19,104 bases of DNA, taken from positions 1 through 19,104 of the forward strand of contig CAZOMM010000037.1 of NCBI GenBank assembly GCA_964581165.1, written 5' to 3'. The DNA is from CAZPAN01 sp964581165 (GTDB lineage: Bacteria; Actinomycetota; Coriobacteriia; Coriobacteriales; CADBOM01). The first letter of the stretch is position 1; each line of letters begins with the position of its first letter. The translations under genes were made by a program, and so were the position numbers. The notes beneath the pieces were generated by a model. It was not told the origin of the DNA. It saw only the letters and a list, made by a program, of their open reading frames with translations, and made no database searches. Shown piece after piece: positions 1 to 8,423 of the stretch.

Positions 1-36
1 ATTTTGCTTGACTCAGCTTTGATTATGGCTTTAGTC

Positions 37-91
37 TAGGCTGCCAACTAGGTTTAGCTTAGGCTGCCGTCAGGCTTTGACCTAGGCTGCC
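37..91. repeat. 23-bp tandem repeat upstream of murI
   Basis: The 9-mer taggctgcc recurs at 37, 60 and 83, exactly 23 bp apart, and the intervening bases are partly conserved (aactaggtttagct against gtcaggctttgacc). About 2.4 units end 6 bp before the murI start codon. No clear Shine-Dalgarno or promoter is visible in the repeat, so its role is unknown. Confidence 0.8.
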
Positions 92-97
92 AAAATA

Positions 98-922
98 ATG
101 AGATATTTAATGAGCGATATGAGCGAGACAACTAATAATCTAGGTGCTAAAAAATCGGGGTTTATAGGAGTTTTTGATTCTGGAGTCGGAGGCATTAGCG
201 TCCTTTGCAGGATGTTGGATATCCTGCCTCATGAGCGCTTTATCTTTTTTGGAGATTCTGCCAATGCTCCTTATGGAGACAAAGATCCCTTGGAGGTGCT
301 GGAGTTATCAACAAAGATTGTTGATTCGTTTATTGCTGAGGGAGCTAAAGCCATCGTTATTGCCTGCAATACAGCCACCTCTGCTGCTGCAGCCACTTTA
401 AGGAATCGCTATCCAATGCTTCCAATAATTGGAGTAGAACCCGCCCTCAAGCCAGCAGCTCAGCAGTTAGGTACTCATCGCATACTTGTTTTGGCCACTC
501 AGCGCACAATTGAACTAGACAAATTCAATACGCTTTTGCAGGACTGCGCGACCAGTGGTTCTGAGGTTAGATGTGTTGCCTGTCCTGGTCTTGTAGAGCT
601 TATAGAGGCAGAAAATCTAGAGGGTGAGCAAATCCATAACTTGCTAAGCGAACTCATAGGAAGCTATAAGGGCTGGGCCGATTCTGTTGTACTCGGGTGT
701 ACTCACTACCCCTTTGCAAAAGCTGTTATTTCTGATGTTTTGGGTCCAGTTACCTTTTTTGATGGGGGAGAGGGAACAGCTCGCCAGCTTGCTCGCGTCT
801 TAACTGAGGCAGATCTAGCCGCAGATGAGACGCAAGCAGGTGAACTCATCTTTAGATCTAGCATTGAGACCACAGAAGAGATTGCTTTATACAAAAGATT
901 CCTAAAAGCTGGGGTTTTCTAG
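98..922 (+). CDS. murI: Glutamate racemase
   Basis: MurI interconverts L- and D-glutamate in the cytoplasm and supplies D-Glu for peptidoglycan. The 274-residue product has the usual family length. The FDSGVGG motif is at residues 26-32. The two catalytic cysteines are C90 in ACNTAT and C201 in GCTHYP, and GVEP is at 112-115. The start is uncertain: in-frame ATGs lie at 98, 110 and 119 and none has a strong ribosome-binding site, so the mature N-terminus may begin at residue 5 or 8. That would remove part of a short extension before the conserved GFIGVFDSG core. The gene appears monocistronic and converges on the esterase gene. An 11-bp tandem duplication covers its stop codon. Function is assigned with high confidence. 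Confidence 0.95.
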   Translation: MRYLMSDMSETTNNLGAKKSGFIGVFDSGVGGISVLCRMLDILPHERFIFFGDSANAPYGDKDPLEVLELSTKIVDSFIAEGAKAIVIACNTATSAAAATLRNRYPMLPIIGVEPALKPAAQQLGTHRILVLATQRTIELDKFNTLLQDCATSGSEVRCVACPGLVELIEAENLEGEQIHNLLSELIGSYKGWADSVVLGCTHYPFAKAVISDVLGPVTFFDGGEGTARQLARVLTEADLAADETQAGELIFRSSIETTEEIALYKRFLKAGVF

Positions 923-935
923 CTGTTTTCTAGCC
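914..935. repeat. 11-bp tandem duplication over the murI stop codon
   Basis: gttttctagct (914-924) is followed directly by gttttctagcc (925-935). The first copy contains the murI TAG stop at 920-922. The remaining bases to 1058 hold no gene and no convincing terminator, only a weak hairpin (ctct/agag) near 981-993. Confidence 0.7.
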
Positions 936-1058
936 AGCAACCCTTACTGCGGAACTCACCAGCGTTGGCATGCAGGCGCCCTCTAAATGAGAGCTATCGT
1001 TGTTGAACACTTCTAGCTTAACCTTCTTGTCCTGCGCCAAGGCTGTTTTAACGTAGAG

Positions 1059-2513
1059 TTACTCAAATCTCACAGAACCGCTCTCGGAGTATGGTTTCCA
1101 CTCTCCAGTTTTTGGATCTACCGGACATCCGCTGCGCAAAAACTCAAGAACAGCAGGCCTAAAGCTCTCCATCATCAAATCTAGGGATTGCTGACTTAGT
1201 CCCTCCATAGCAGGATCATCCTGCCAATACTCTAAATTTCCAAAAACAAAGGGCAATTCCAAACAGTGTGTAGCACCTCTTCCGCCAGTGCCTTTTATGC
1301 CTATTTCATACATCCATGAGCGACCCATGCCAGATGCCAGCCTGTGGGCGATCCTTCCAAAAGTAAGCTCTGTTGTGGCATCAATCATTGTCCAGTACGG
1401 ATCGTCCGAAGCAATTTTTTTAGCGCTTTGCTCAAGCATTTTTGCGGAGTCTATCTCGGCACCTTCTTTGAACCTATCGAGCATCTTGGTTCTGCCATCA
1501 AAATCCATCTCTCTAATCGTGTCTTCTAAGAAATGCATAAAAAATGTCGATTCGTGATCGAGAAGGCCAATCAAAACAGGAATGTCACTCCCACATTCGT
1601 CCATGGCCTTGGCAAACATGTCGCCGCTAAGCAGCTCACCATCGTCGTAAGGGGTAAAGGAAACTCCAAAGCGAGGTGCTTCTTTGGCGGCTTTTCGCTG
1701 AGCAATTATTAGTTTGCCAGGAGGAATATTGGCGATTTCGCTAAGATCATCAATCTTTAGATGCCGCTTTAGTGCGTCAACCAGACCTAGCATCTCATTA
1801 TTTGAGAGAGGCTGGGTGCTCGGGCTGCTCATCAACACCAGTCTAGAAAACATTCCTCTGGCTTGGCCGCTAGCAGCTATGGCAACTGCGTTCCATGCTC
1901 CCGCAGATTGTCCAGCAATTACAATGTCGTCTGGGTCTCCGCCAAAGGCCTGAGCATTACGCCTTAGCCAAGCGAGTGCGCTTAGCAAATCTCGCACAGA
2001 AAGATTAGATGGGGATCCGGGCATTGGAATATTGCCTAGCGCACCTAGCCTGTAGTTAACTCCTGCAAATACAACGTCGGCATCTCGTGCAATCCTTGCT
2101 CCGTTGTACTGGGGTAAAGAGCAACCTCCGCTCGAGAATCCACCTCCATGTATCCACATCACAACAGGGCGCTTGCCAGAAGTCGAAGGTGTCCAAATAG
2201 ACATCCTAAAGGCATCGCTAGACTGCTCAATTTCTACTTTAGAACCTTTATCGCCTTTAGGATGAACAACTATCTGATGATCTGTTTGCCAAAAAAGAGG
2301 TGCTGGTTTAGATGCATCACGGACTCCCGACCAAGGCTCTACGTCCTTGCAAGCCTCAAAGGTACCTGCATCTTGTGCATACGGAACATCCAGATAAGCC
2401 TCAACGCCATACTCGTAAATTCCGGCCATCTCGCCTGACTCGCATATTGCGTGGGGTCTTTGCTCCTGAGATTCCAAATCTAATTGCGGATTGTTGGTGT
2501 TTTTATTGGTCAC
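1059..2513 (-). CDS. Type-B carboxylesterase (alpha/beta hydrolase)
   Basis: This 484-residue protein belongs to the carboxylesterase type B / p-nitrobenzyl esterase family, which hydrolyses ester bonds; the natural substrate cannot be read from the sequence. The oxyanion-hole motif HGGGF is at 122-126. The nucleophile is S203 in GQSAG (201-205). The acidic member is probably E321 in GLLDHEST, and the catalytic histidine is H416 in GATHCLELPFVFGN, so the triad is complete. There is no signal peptide, which points to a cytoplasmic enzyme. The start is GTG at 2513: the Shine-Dalgarno gaaagga lies about 8 bases upstream, and the nearer ATG at 2520 is out of frame and stops after five codons. It is transcribed towards murI. 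Confidence 0.9.
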   Translation of the reverse strand: MTNKNTNNPQLDLESQEQRPHAICESGEMAGIYEYGVEAYLDVPYAQDAGTFEACKDVEPWSGVRDASKPAPLFWQTDHQIVVHPKGDKGSKVEIEQSSDAFRMSIWTPSTSGKRPVVMWIHGGGFSSGGCSLPQYNGARIARDADVVFAGVNYRLGALGNIPMPGSPSNLSVRDLLSALAWLRRNAQAFGGDPDDIVIAGQSAGAWNAVAIAASGQARGMFSRLVLMSSPSTQPLSNNEMLGLVDALKRHLKIDDLSEIANIPPGKLIIAQRKAAKEAPRFGVSFTPYDDGELLSGDMFAKAMDECGSDIPVLIGLLDHESTFFMHFLEDTIREMDFDGRTKMLDRFKEGAEIDSAKMLEQSAKKIASDDPYWTMIDATTELTFGRIAHRLASGMGRSWMYEIGIKGTGGRGATHCLELPFVFGNLEYWQDDPAMEGLSQQSLDLMMESFRPAVLEFLRSGCPVDPKTGEWKPYSESGSVRFE

Positions 2514-2544
2514 GAGACATCCTTTCTTTATAAAGAGGCGATTA

Positions 2545-2663
2545 GCTATCCAAAGTTGACGGGCTATCTAAAGTTGGCCAGCCACACAAAGACGTTCCGC
2601 CACACAAAGGCGATCAGCCATCCAAAGACGACCGTCCATCCAAAGGCGGTCGGTCATGCAAAC
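2545..2663. repeat. 18-bp degenerate tandem repeat array
   Basis: The core (c)caaag recurs with AAAG starting at 2552, 2570, 2588, 2606, 2624 and 2642, and a variant AAAC at 2660: six consecutive 18-bp steps. The best-kept part of the unit is cca(t/c)ccaaag(a/g)cg. Read rightward, one frame gives degenerate hexapeptides of the SHPKTT type. The variation falls on all codon positions and there is no ribosome-binding site, so I treat it as non-coding. Confidence 0.85.
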
Positions 2664-2807
2664 AAAACACCTGCTGCGTTTCTAGATGTGCTAAAACGAT
2701 CTTTAGGGAATTATGATCGGACAGGTGGGGATGATCCTAATGATGTCCCAATTCTGTCCGTAAATGGGCTTGCGAGGCTTGTATAGGATCCTTTGTTTGT
2801 CCGAATT

Positions 2808-2874
2808 GCGGTATAGGTGCGGTATAGGTGCATAGGGCGCAGGCGCACATGTGTAAGCGCACTACATGTGTAAG
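2808..2874. repeat. Small direct repeats before the ABC fusion gene
   Basis: gcggtataggt occurs twice in tandem (2808-2818 and 2819-2829). acatgtgtaag occurs at 2847-2857 and again at 2864-2874. The second pair ends 14 bp before the ABC start codon, where the only Shine-Dalgarno-like bases are weak (aggtaaag). Confidence 0.65.
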
Positions 2875-2888
2875 GTATAGGTAAAGAC

Positions 2889-5800
2889 ATGATCGAAATA
2901 CACGGGATCAGCAAGTCGTATAAGACCGGATCCTTTGTTCAAAAAGCTTTGGACAATGTGAGCATCACGTTTAGGGACAGCGAATTTGTAGCTGTGCTAG
3001 GTACGAGTGGATCGGGTAAGACCACTCTGCTAAACATACTTGGCGGACTAGATCGCGCAGACGAGGGCGACATAGTAATAAATGGTGTCTCAACGCAGGA
3101 TTATCACAGCTCCGATTGGGACACTTATCGTAATCACAGAATTGGTTTTATCTTCCAAAGTTACAACCTTATTCCTCATCAGTCTGTTGTTTCTAATGTT
3201 GAACTAGCGCTAACACTTGCTGGTGTTTCTAGATCGGAACGTCGTGAACGTGCCCTTGCGGCTTTGGCACGTGTGGGACTTGCCGAGCATGCTCAGAAGA
3301 AACCCAATCAGCTTTCTGGTGGACAGATGCAAAGGGTTGCGATAGCTAGGGCAATCATCAACGATCCAGATATCGTTTTGGCAGATGAGCCTACCGGTGC
3401 TCTTGATACCGATACAGGCATTCAGGTAATGGATATCCTCTCTGAGATATCCCAAGATCGCCTAGTTATCATGGTTACTCATAATCCAGATCTTGCGAAG
3501 AAATATGCTGACAGGATCGTAAGACTATCCGATGGTCGCATTATCGATGATTCTGATCCCGCAGAAGCCTATCAGGCAAACACTCGAGCAAACAAAAGGT
3601 CAGAGTTCAGCAAAAAAGGGTCAAGATCCAGCAAAAAAGAAGCAGGGCTCAACAAAAAAGAAGCAAAGCCTAGCAAAAAAGCTTCGATGTCCTTTGCAAC
3701 AGCCTTGTCTCTCTCGTTTAATAATCTGATGAGCAAAAAAGGTCGCACGGCTATGACGGCCATTGCTGGATCTATTGGAATCATGGGAATAGCTGCCATT
3801 TTGGCCCTTTCTAATGGGGTTAACGAATACATAGCCCGAACCGAAGAAGAGACTCTATCTTCCTATCCGCTAACCATCAATAAATCCAACTACGATCTAA
3901 CTGCTCTTATAACCGGAGGTTCAGCTTCTGAAGCCGAAGAAGGCTCCAGTTCCGACCAAATTCCCACAACTAATTTGCTTTCTTCGATCTTTTCTCATAT
4001 TCAAAACAACGATTTGGCTTCTCTTAAGGAGTACTTTGATAGCGGCAATTCTGGAATTGAGCAATACGTTAATGCAATCCAATATGGATATGACGTAAGT
4101 CCTCAAATCTTTAAATCAGATACCAGCGATGGAGTTGTACAGCTAAGTCCGGGAACTCTTAGCTCTCTAACAGCTTCGTCGGCATCGAGTAGTTCTGTGT
4201 ATAGCTCAATGTCTATTAGCATGGATTCCTTTAGTGTGATGCTCGATGAGGTCTCTCTGCTCTCAGAGCAATACGATGTGGTGGCTGGAAACTGGCCGCA
4301 AAATTATGATGAGTGCGTTTTAGTCCTATCCTCAGATGGATCAGTCTCAGACTACACGCTTTACAGTCTTGGAATTCTAGACACCTCAGAGCTTGAGTCG
4401 ATGGTGATGAGCATGCTTAGTAGCGAGGAGATAGAAGTTTCTGAGGCAGACGTAGATTTTACTTACGAAGATGCTCTTTCGCTCACATTCAAAGTTGTTA
4501 ATGGCTGTGACATGTATCAGTACAACTCCGAAACTGAAACTTGGACAGATATGTCTGTCGACACAGAATTTATGACAGCCGCCATAGAAGATGCCCTGGA
4601 GTTAAAGGTTGTAGGCGTGGTACAGCCCTCAGAGGCATCCTCTGTTGGTGCTTTAAGCGAAGGCATTGCCTACCCATCTTCGCTGATACTGCATTTGATG
4701 CAAGAGGCTGGAGAGTCTGAGATTGTGCAGCAGCAGCTGGCCAATCCCGAAGTTGACGTTTTTACGGGTCGCACATTTGATGAGCTTAATTCAGATGAGG
4801 CCGAGGCTTTCGACATGTCTTCGATGTTTACTGTGGACGAAGAGGCCCTACAAGAAGCTTTTGGTTTTGATACCTCATATTTGGGAACTATACAGATAGA
4901 TGCATCTGCAATTTCGGACTCAATAGATTCTGAAGCTCTTGCAAATATGCTTTCGAACATGCCCACTCCCGATTTATCGACGCTAACGGGTGATTCGTCT
5001 TCAGATTCGTCTTTAAGCGAGGAGCAGCAGGCTCAGATCAATCAGATTTCTCAGCAGATTGTCGATGGCTTTTTGCCATTTTGGTATGAGAGGCACTCTG
5101 GTGAATCGATCACTGAGCAAACAGATATGAGTGAGGATTTTAGTGCTTATCTAACAAGCGATCAGGTTCAGATGCAGATGGCTCAGATTGTTGCCATTCA
5201 GGGTAGTGCTACAGCAGAGCTTGTTTCGCAAGCTATGTCCGACTACATGACGAACACTTTTGAACCCTATTTGAATCAAGTTATGTATTCGATGATGTCT
5301 CAGATGGCCACAAGCATAGAGTCTGCGCTTTCTGAGCAGATGTCGGCACTTTCTTCTTTGATGGGCTCTGCATTTAGTTTTGATACCGAAGCTTTTGTTA
5401 ATGCAATTAGCTTCAATATGACAGAAGAAGATCTCTATTCGATTATGAATGGACTTTATTCCAGTGATGTTTCGAGTCTGGACAACAATCTTTCGACGCT
5501 TGGGTATGCCGACGAAGAAGATCCATCTAGTATCAGCATTTATTCAATCGACTTTGAATCCAAAGATGCGGTGATGGCGATTATCGATGACTATAACGAT
5601 TCGATGGAAAGCCTTGGCGAAGAAGATAAAGTCGTAGTTTACAGTGACTTGATTGGATCCTTGATGTCTACGGTCACAAATATTGTGAACATGATTGGCT
5701 ATGTGCTGATTGCTTTTGTGAGTATCTCGCTTGTGGTTAGCTCCATCATGATCGGAATCATTACTTACATATCAGTATTGGAGAGGCGTAAAGAAATTGG

Positions 5801-6095
5801 AATTCTTAGAGCCATGGGCGCTTCGAAGGGCAATATAGCTAATGTCTTTAATGCCGAAACTATCATAGAAGGCCTGTTTGCAGGTGTGTTTGCCATAGCG
5901 ATTGTGCTGCTGATTTCGATTCCGGTTAATGCATTTGTGTTATCGGTATTTTCAGTTTCAAATATCATGAGCCTGCCTGCCTTAGCAGCAGCAGTTCTCA
6001 TACTCATTAGCGTTACTCTGACATTTATTGCAGGTCTCATCCCATCCTCTGCTGCGTCTAGGCGAGATCCAGTAGAAGCTTTGCGTAGTGAGTAG
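2889..6095 (+). CDS. ABC transporter, fused ATPase and FtsX-type permease with very large acidic outer domain
   Basis: This 1068-residue fusion is organised like MacB. The ATPase has Walker A GTSGSGKTT (38-46), Q90, LSGGQ (142-146), Walker B DIVLADEP (161-168) and H198. A Lys/Ser-rich linker (about 230-266) leads to transmembrane segment 1 (about 285-309). An extracytoplasmic domain of about 600 residues follows, then three C-terminal membrane segments (about 935-960, 993-1020, 1029-1053) with the FtsX-type signature ERRKEIGILRAMGAS. MacB-type relatives are mechanotransmitters that move lipoproteins, peptides or drugs rather than simple channels; the substrate here is unknown. The outer domain is far larger than that of MacB. 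By hand count it has about 9 Lys/Arg against about 103 Asp/Glu. The gene stands alone and converges on the kinase gene. Confidence 0.9.
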   Translation: MIEIHGISKSYKTGSFVQKALDNVSITFRDSEFVAVLGTSGSGKTTLLNILGGLDRADEGDIVINGVSTQDYHSSDWDTYRNHRIGFIFQSYNLIPHQSVVSNVELALTLAGVSRSERRERALAALARVGLAEHAQKKPNQLSGGQMQRVAIARAIINDPDIVLADEPTGALDTDTGIQVMDILSEISQDRLVIMVTHNPDLAKKYADRIVRLSDGRIIDDSDPAEAYQANTRANKRSEFSKKGSRSSKKEAGLNKKEAKPSKKASMSFATALSLSFNNLMSKKGRTAMTAIAGSIGIMGIAAILALSNGVNEYIARTEEETLSSYPLTINKSNYDLTALITGGSASEAEEGSSSDQIPTTNLLSSIFSHIQNNDLASLKEYFDSGNSGIEQYVNAIQYGYDVSPQIFKSDTSDGVVQLSPGTLSSLTASSASSSSVYSSMSISMDSFSVMLDEVSLLSEQYDVVAGNWPQNYDECVLVLSSDGSVSDYTLYSLGILDTSELESMVMSMLSSEEIEVSEADVDFTYEDALSLTFKVVNGCDMYQYNSETETWTDMSVDTEFMTAAIEDALELKVVGVVQPSEASSVGALSEGIAYPSSLILHLMQEAGESEIVQQQLANPEVDVFTGRTFDELNSDEAEAFDMSSMFTVDEEALQEAFGFDTSYLGTIQIDASAISDSIDSEALANMLSNMPTPDLSTLTGDSSSDSSLSEEQQAQINQISQQIVDGFLPFWYERHSGESITEQTDMSEDFSAYLTSDQVQMQMAQIVAIQGSATAELVSQAMSDYMTNTFEPYLNQVMYSMMSQMATSIESALSEQMSALSSLMGSAFSFDTEAFVNAISFNMTEEDLYSIMNGLYSSDVSSLDNNLSTLGYADEEDPSSISIYSIDFESKDAVMAIIDDYNDSMESLGEEDKVVVYSDLIGSLMSTVTNIVNMIGYVLIAFVSISLVVSSIMIGIITYISVLERRKEIGILRAMGASKGNIANVFNAETIIEGLFAGVFAIAIVLLISIPVNAFVLSVFSVSNIMSLPALAAAVLILISVTLTFIAGLIPSSAASRRDPVEALRSE
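3609..3692 (+). repeat. In-frame 21-bp tandem repeat in the ABC linker
   Basis: agcaaaaaag or its variant aacaaaaaag begins at 3609, 3630, 3651 and 3672, exactly 21 bp apart. Each unit encodes a heptapeptide starting (S/N)KK: SKKGSRS, SKKEAGL, NKKEAKP, SKKASMS. It forms a basic, flexible cytoplasmic linker between the ATPase and the first membrane segment. Each unit contains six consecutive A. Confidence 0.9.
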
Positions 6096-6114
6096 CAAGC
6101 AATAAACTATCTGC

Positions 6115-6214
6115 NNNNNNNNNNNNNNNNNNNNNNNNNNNNNNNNNNNNNNNNNNNNNNNNNNNNNNNNNNNNNNNNNNNNNNNNNNNNNNNNNNNNNN
6201 NNNNNNNNNNNNNN
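6115..6214. other. Assembly gap (100 N)
   Basis: Exactly 100 N, the usual placeholder for a gap of unknown length. The gap removes the C-terminus of the leftward kinase gene and most of the space between the convergent ABC and kinase genes. Confidence 0.95.
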
Positions 6215-6801
6215 GCTACAGTTTTGACAGCGCTTGCTATATCCATGTCGTCTACATCTATGGTTAGATCTGCTCTCGTCTCATAAAGTGGGGCACGCTC
6301 GACATATAGATCTTTTAAGTTACCGTGCCTTCCGCCCGGAAAAGCCACTCCTCGCTCGTCTAGATCGCCCAAGCGCTTAACAAGCTCAGCTAGAGAGACC
6401 CTCAGATAAACGATTGGCCCGCTTGCTCCTAAGTGATCAATTGCAAATTCAGAGTAGATTGCAGAGCCTCCTGTTGATATCACAGTTCTTGAGCACTCTA
6501 TGCCGCTAAGAATCGAAGCCTCAACTTCTAAGAAGCCATCGACTCCGCGATCGTCAATTATCGACTGCAGGGTTTTGCCAAAGTGCTGTTGAATCAAAAG
6601 GTCGGCATCTAAAAACGAAAGATTCATTCGCTTAGCTAAAACAACACCTAGGGTAGATTTTCCTGCACCAGGCATTCCCACTAGGACCACATTGGCAAAT
6701 CCAGATTTCCATCTAGGGGCCATTGAAAAGGCCGCCGAAAAAGCTCCTTGGTTCTCTAAATGTGCTTTATCCATTTTGATATTTGTTAGCTTTCTACTCA
6801 C
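6215..6801 (-). CDS. Shikimate-kinase-like P-loop kinase, C-terminus lost in gap
   Basis: The visible 195 residues show a small-molecule kinase fold: Walker A GMPGAGKST (42-50), DAD (65-67), STGGSA (109-114) and VERAPLY (168-173). These match shikimate kinase at the P-loop, the Asp pair and the substrate arginine (R169). The second shikimate-binding arginine, in the FR of canonical AroK, is leucine here (GFLEVE, L91). The third glycine of the GGG motif is serine, and the RPLL lid motif is missing. It may therefore be a paralogous family with another substrate. The start is uncertain: GTG at 6801 has a poor ribosome-binding site, ATG at residue 10 is an alternative, and about 35 residues precede the fold. 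No other aromatic-pathway gene is in view. The 3' end cannot be placed because the gap length is unknown. Confidence 0.75.
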
Positions 6802-6823
6802 GTACGATCTTGCATCACATTAA

Positions 6824-6847
6824 AATGACGTTCATTTTGTTCATTAT
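6824..6847. promoter_or_regulatory. Possible operator: inverted and direct repeat
   Basis: aatgacgttcatt (6824-6836) is an inverted repeat of aatga/tcatt around a 3-base spacer. It overlaps a 9-bp direct repeat, gttcatttt (6830-6838) and gttcattat (6839-6847). It lies between the divergent kinase and aldehyde dehydrogenase genes. The shape resembles operators of TetR-type repressors, but no such regulator is in the window. Confidence 0.35.
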
Positions 6848-6848
6848 G

Positions 6849-6867
6849 CTTAAAAACAGAATGCGAA
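6849..6867 (+). promoter_or_regulatory. Shared upstream motif, copy 1
   Basis: cttaaaaacagaatgcgaa here closely matches cttaaaaaacggaatgcaaa at 13248-13267 (one A inserted and two purine changes). Both copies read rightward in a divergent intergenic region. Function unknown. Confidence 0.5.
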
Positions 6868-6952
6868 TTTTCGATAAGTTCAAACTTGAGCAAGTTTTAA
6901 GAAAAGCTGCTTTATGTGCTCTAAGTTTGGGATAAATTATAGGCTGATCTAA

Positions 6953-6997
6953 ACCGGGGCGTGCTTTAAAGCGGCCCAGCCTAGGCAAAGCTCCGGT
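6953..6997 (+). promoter_or_regulatory. Possible structured leader of the aldehyde dehydrogenase mRNA
   Basis: accgg (6953-6957) can pair with ccggt (6993-6997). Between them lie the palindrome gctttaaagc and the pairing gcc/ggc around cagccta. This would form a small branched structure ending 25 bp before the Shine-Dalgarno. It was folded by eye only and matches no riboswitch class I recognise. Confidence 0.25.
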
Positions 6998-7033
6998 CTG
7001 AGATATATGAAAGCATTTGACGAAAGGATAATC

Positions 7034-8368
7034 ATGGCGGGTGATTTCGGTATCTTTGAGCAGACTAACGATGCCATTGAGGCGGCGTATGCTGCCCATC
7101 GTGACCTCGTTGAGAACTACTCAGTTGATGATCGCGACAGGTTTATTCAGGCAATTCGCGAAAAATGTCTTCCTCTGATTGAGGAGCTTTCGCAGGAAGA
7201 GTTCGATGAGACAGGCTACGGTCGTGTTGAGGATAAGATTGCAAAAAACACTGGCGCTCTTATGCTCGGTCAGGGAACTGAAGCTCTTCCCACTAACATG
7301 TATGCTAGCGACCAGGGCTTGACCGTGGAATATTGGGCACCTTACGGAGTTGTCGGTGCCATCACTCCGGTTACCAACCCTGTTGCAACCCCTCTTGGAA
7401 ATGGAATTTCTTGCATTGCTGGAGGAAATGCCCTCGTCTTTAACGCGCATCCCTCTGCAAAGGGAATTACCTCTCGCACAATTCAGCTCGTTAACCAGGC
7501 AGTAGTCGAGGCTGGCGGCCCCAACAATTTGCTTACTGCTCCTCTTGTGCCCACAATGGAAACTCTCGATGAGATTATGAATCACAAGTATGTCAAGCTA
7601 ATTGTAGGTACTGGTGGACCTGACATGGTTAAGACCCTGATGAGCTCGGGCAAAAAGGTCATTGCAGCTGGTCCTGGTAATCCTCCATCGATTGTTGACG
7701 AGACTGCTGACATTAAGAAGGCTGCAGCTGGTCTGCTTGGTTCTGCATCCTTTGACAACAATCTGCTCTGCATTGCAGAGAAGGAGATCTTTGCAGTTGA
7801 CGCTATCTTTGACGATCTGATGAAAGAGCTTGAGGCTCTTGGTTGCTACGTTGCTACTCGCGAAGAAGCCGACAAGCTCACCGAGACCTGTCTAGTTAAG
7901 CTCGACAATGGCGGATATGCAGCCAATAAGAAGTGGGTCGGCAAGATGGCTAATGTTATTGCCGAGGCCGCAGGCATTAAGGTCGAAGGCGATCCAAGGC
8001 TTATCATTTTCGAAGCTAATGTGGACGAGCCCTTGGTACAGACCGAGCAGATGCAGCCCATTATTCCGATCGTTCGCTGCAAGGACTTTGATCAGGCATT
8101 TGAGTGGGCAGTACCTGCCGAGCATGGCAACTGGCACTCCGCTTCGATTTGGAGCCTCAATCCTTATAGGGTTACCAAGTTTGGTAAGGCTGTTAACACA
8201 TCGATCTTTGTCCAAAATGGCGGCACAATGTCGGCATTTGGTCTGGGAGGATCGGGCACCAACTCGCCAACAATTGCAACCCCAACTGGCGAGGGTGTAA
8301 CTGGACCACAGAGCTTTGTGCGTCGTCGTCGTTACTGCATGGCAGATGGCATCAACTACCTGCTCTAA
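7034..8368 (+). CDS. CoA-acylating aldehyde dehydrogenase (EutE/PduP type)
   Basis: This enzyme interconverts an aldehyde plus CoA and NAD+ with an acyl-CoA and NADH. I chose ATG 7034 (444 residues) because gaaagga lies at 7022-7028, five bases before it; the in-frame ATG at 7007 has no ribosome-binding site. The catalytic cysteine is C246, in FDNNLLCIAEKE. GTGGPDMV and AGPGNPPS mark the nucleotide/CoA-binding core, and PYGVVGAITPVTNP lies near residue 103. It lacks the N-terminal targeting helix of microcompartment PduP, and no shell-protein gene is nearby, so it probably works free in the cytoplasm. With ptb and buk downstream the likely substrates are short-chain (C3-C5) acyl groups. The direction of flux cannot be read from the sequence. 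Confidence 0.9.
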   Translation: MAGDFGIFEQTNDAIEAAYAAHRDLVENYSVDDRDRFIQAIREKCLPLIEELSQEEFDETGYGRVEDKIAKNTGALMLGQGTEALPTNMYASDQGLTVEYWAPYGVVGAITPVTNPVATPLGNGISCIAGGNALVFNAHPSAKGITSRTIQLVNQAVVEAGGPNNLLTAPLVPTMETLDEIMNHKYVKLIVGTGGPDMVKTLMSSGKKVIAAGPGNPPSIVDETADIKKAAAGLLGSASFDNNLLCIAEKEIFAVDAIFDDLMKELEALGCYVATREEADKLTETCLVKLDNGGYAANKKWVGKMANVIAEAAGIKVEGDPRLIIFEANVDEPLVQTEQMQPIIPIVRCKDFDQAFEWAVPAEHGNWHSASIWSLNPYRVTKFGKAVNTSIFVQNGGTMSAFGLGGSGTNSPTIATPTGEGVTGPQSFVRRRRYCMADGINYLL

Positions 8369-8380
8369 ACTAGATATGGT

Positions 8381-8408
8381 TGATCGCATAGGCGTGATTG
8401 CATAGGCG
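8381..8408. repeat. 14-bp tandem duplication
   Basis: tgatcgcataggcg (8381-8394) is followed directly by tgattgcataggcg (8395-8408), with one mismatch. It lies just after the aldehyde dehydrogenase stop codon. Confidence 0.75.
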
Positions 8409-8423
8409 ATTAATTAAGAGCAT

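Larger units (their letters stand above)
2514..2888. other. Divergent intergenic region, 375 bp
   Basis: This space separates the leftward esterase from the rightward ABC gene. It holds the esterase ribosome-binding site, the 18-bp repeat array and two smaller direct repeats. The promoters of both flanking genes should lie here, but I could not point to convincing -35/-10 pairs. Confidence 0.6.

Noticed and set aside
2484..2786. A rightward 100-codon open frame containing hexapeptides of the SHPKTT type
   Set aside because: It overlaps the esterase start on the other strand, has no ribosome-binding site, and its repeat varies at all codon positions. An 18-bp DNA repeat gives such a frame automatically.
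6058..6214. Continuation of the kinase reading frame through the N run into the ABC gene's end
   Set aside because: The gap length is nominal, so any frame across it is meaningless; beyond it the sequence is antisense to the ABC gene.
6940..7010. TPP riboswitch, suggested by ctgatct and ctgaga near 6943 and 6998
   Set aside because: The two signature pieces are in the wrong order and spacing, and the gene downstream is an aldehyde dehydrogenase.
7007..7033. ATG 7007 as start of the aldehyde dehydrogenase
   Set aside because: It has no ribosome-binding site, while ATG 7034 has gaaagga at ideal spacing. The extra nine residues do not resemble a microcompartment targeting helix.
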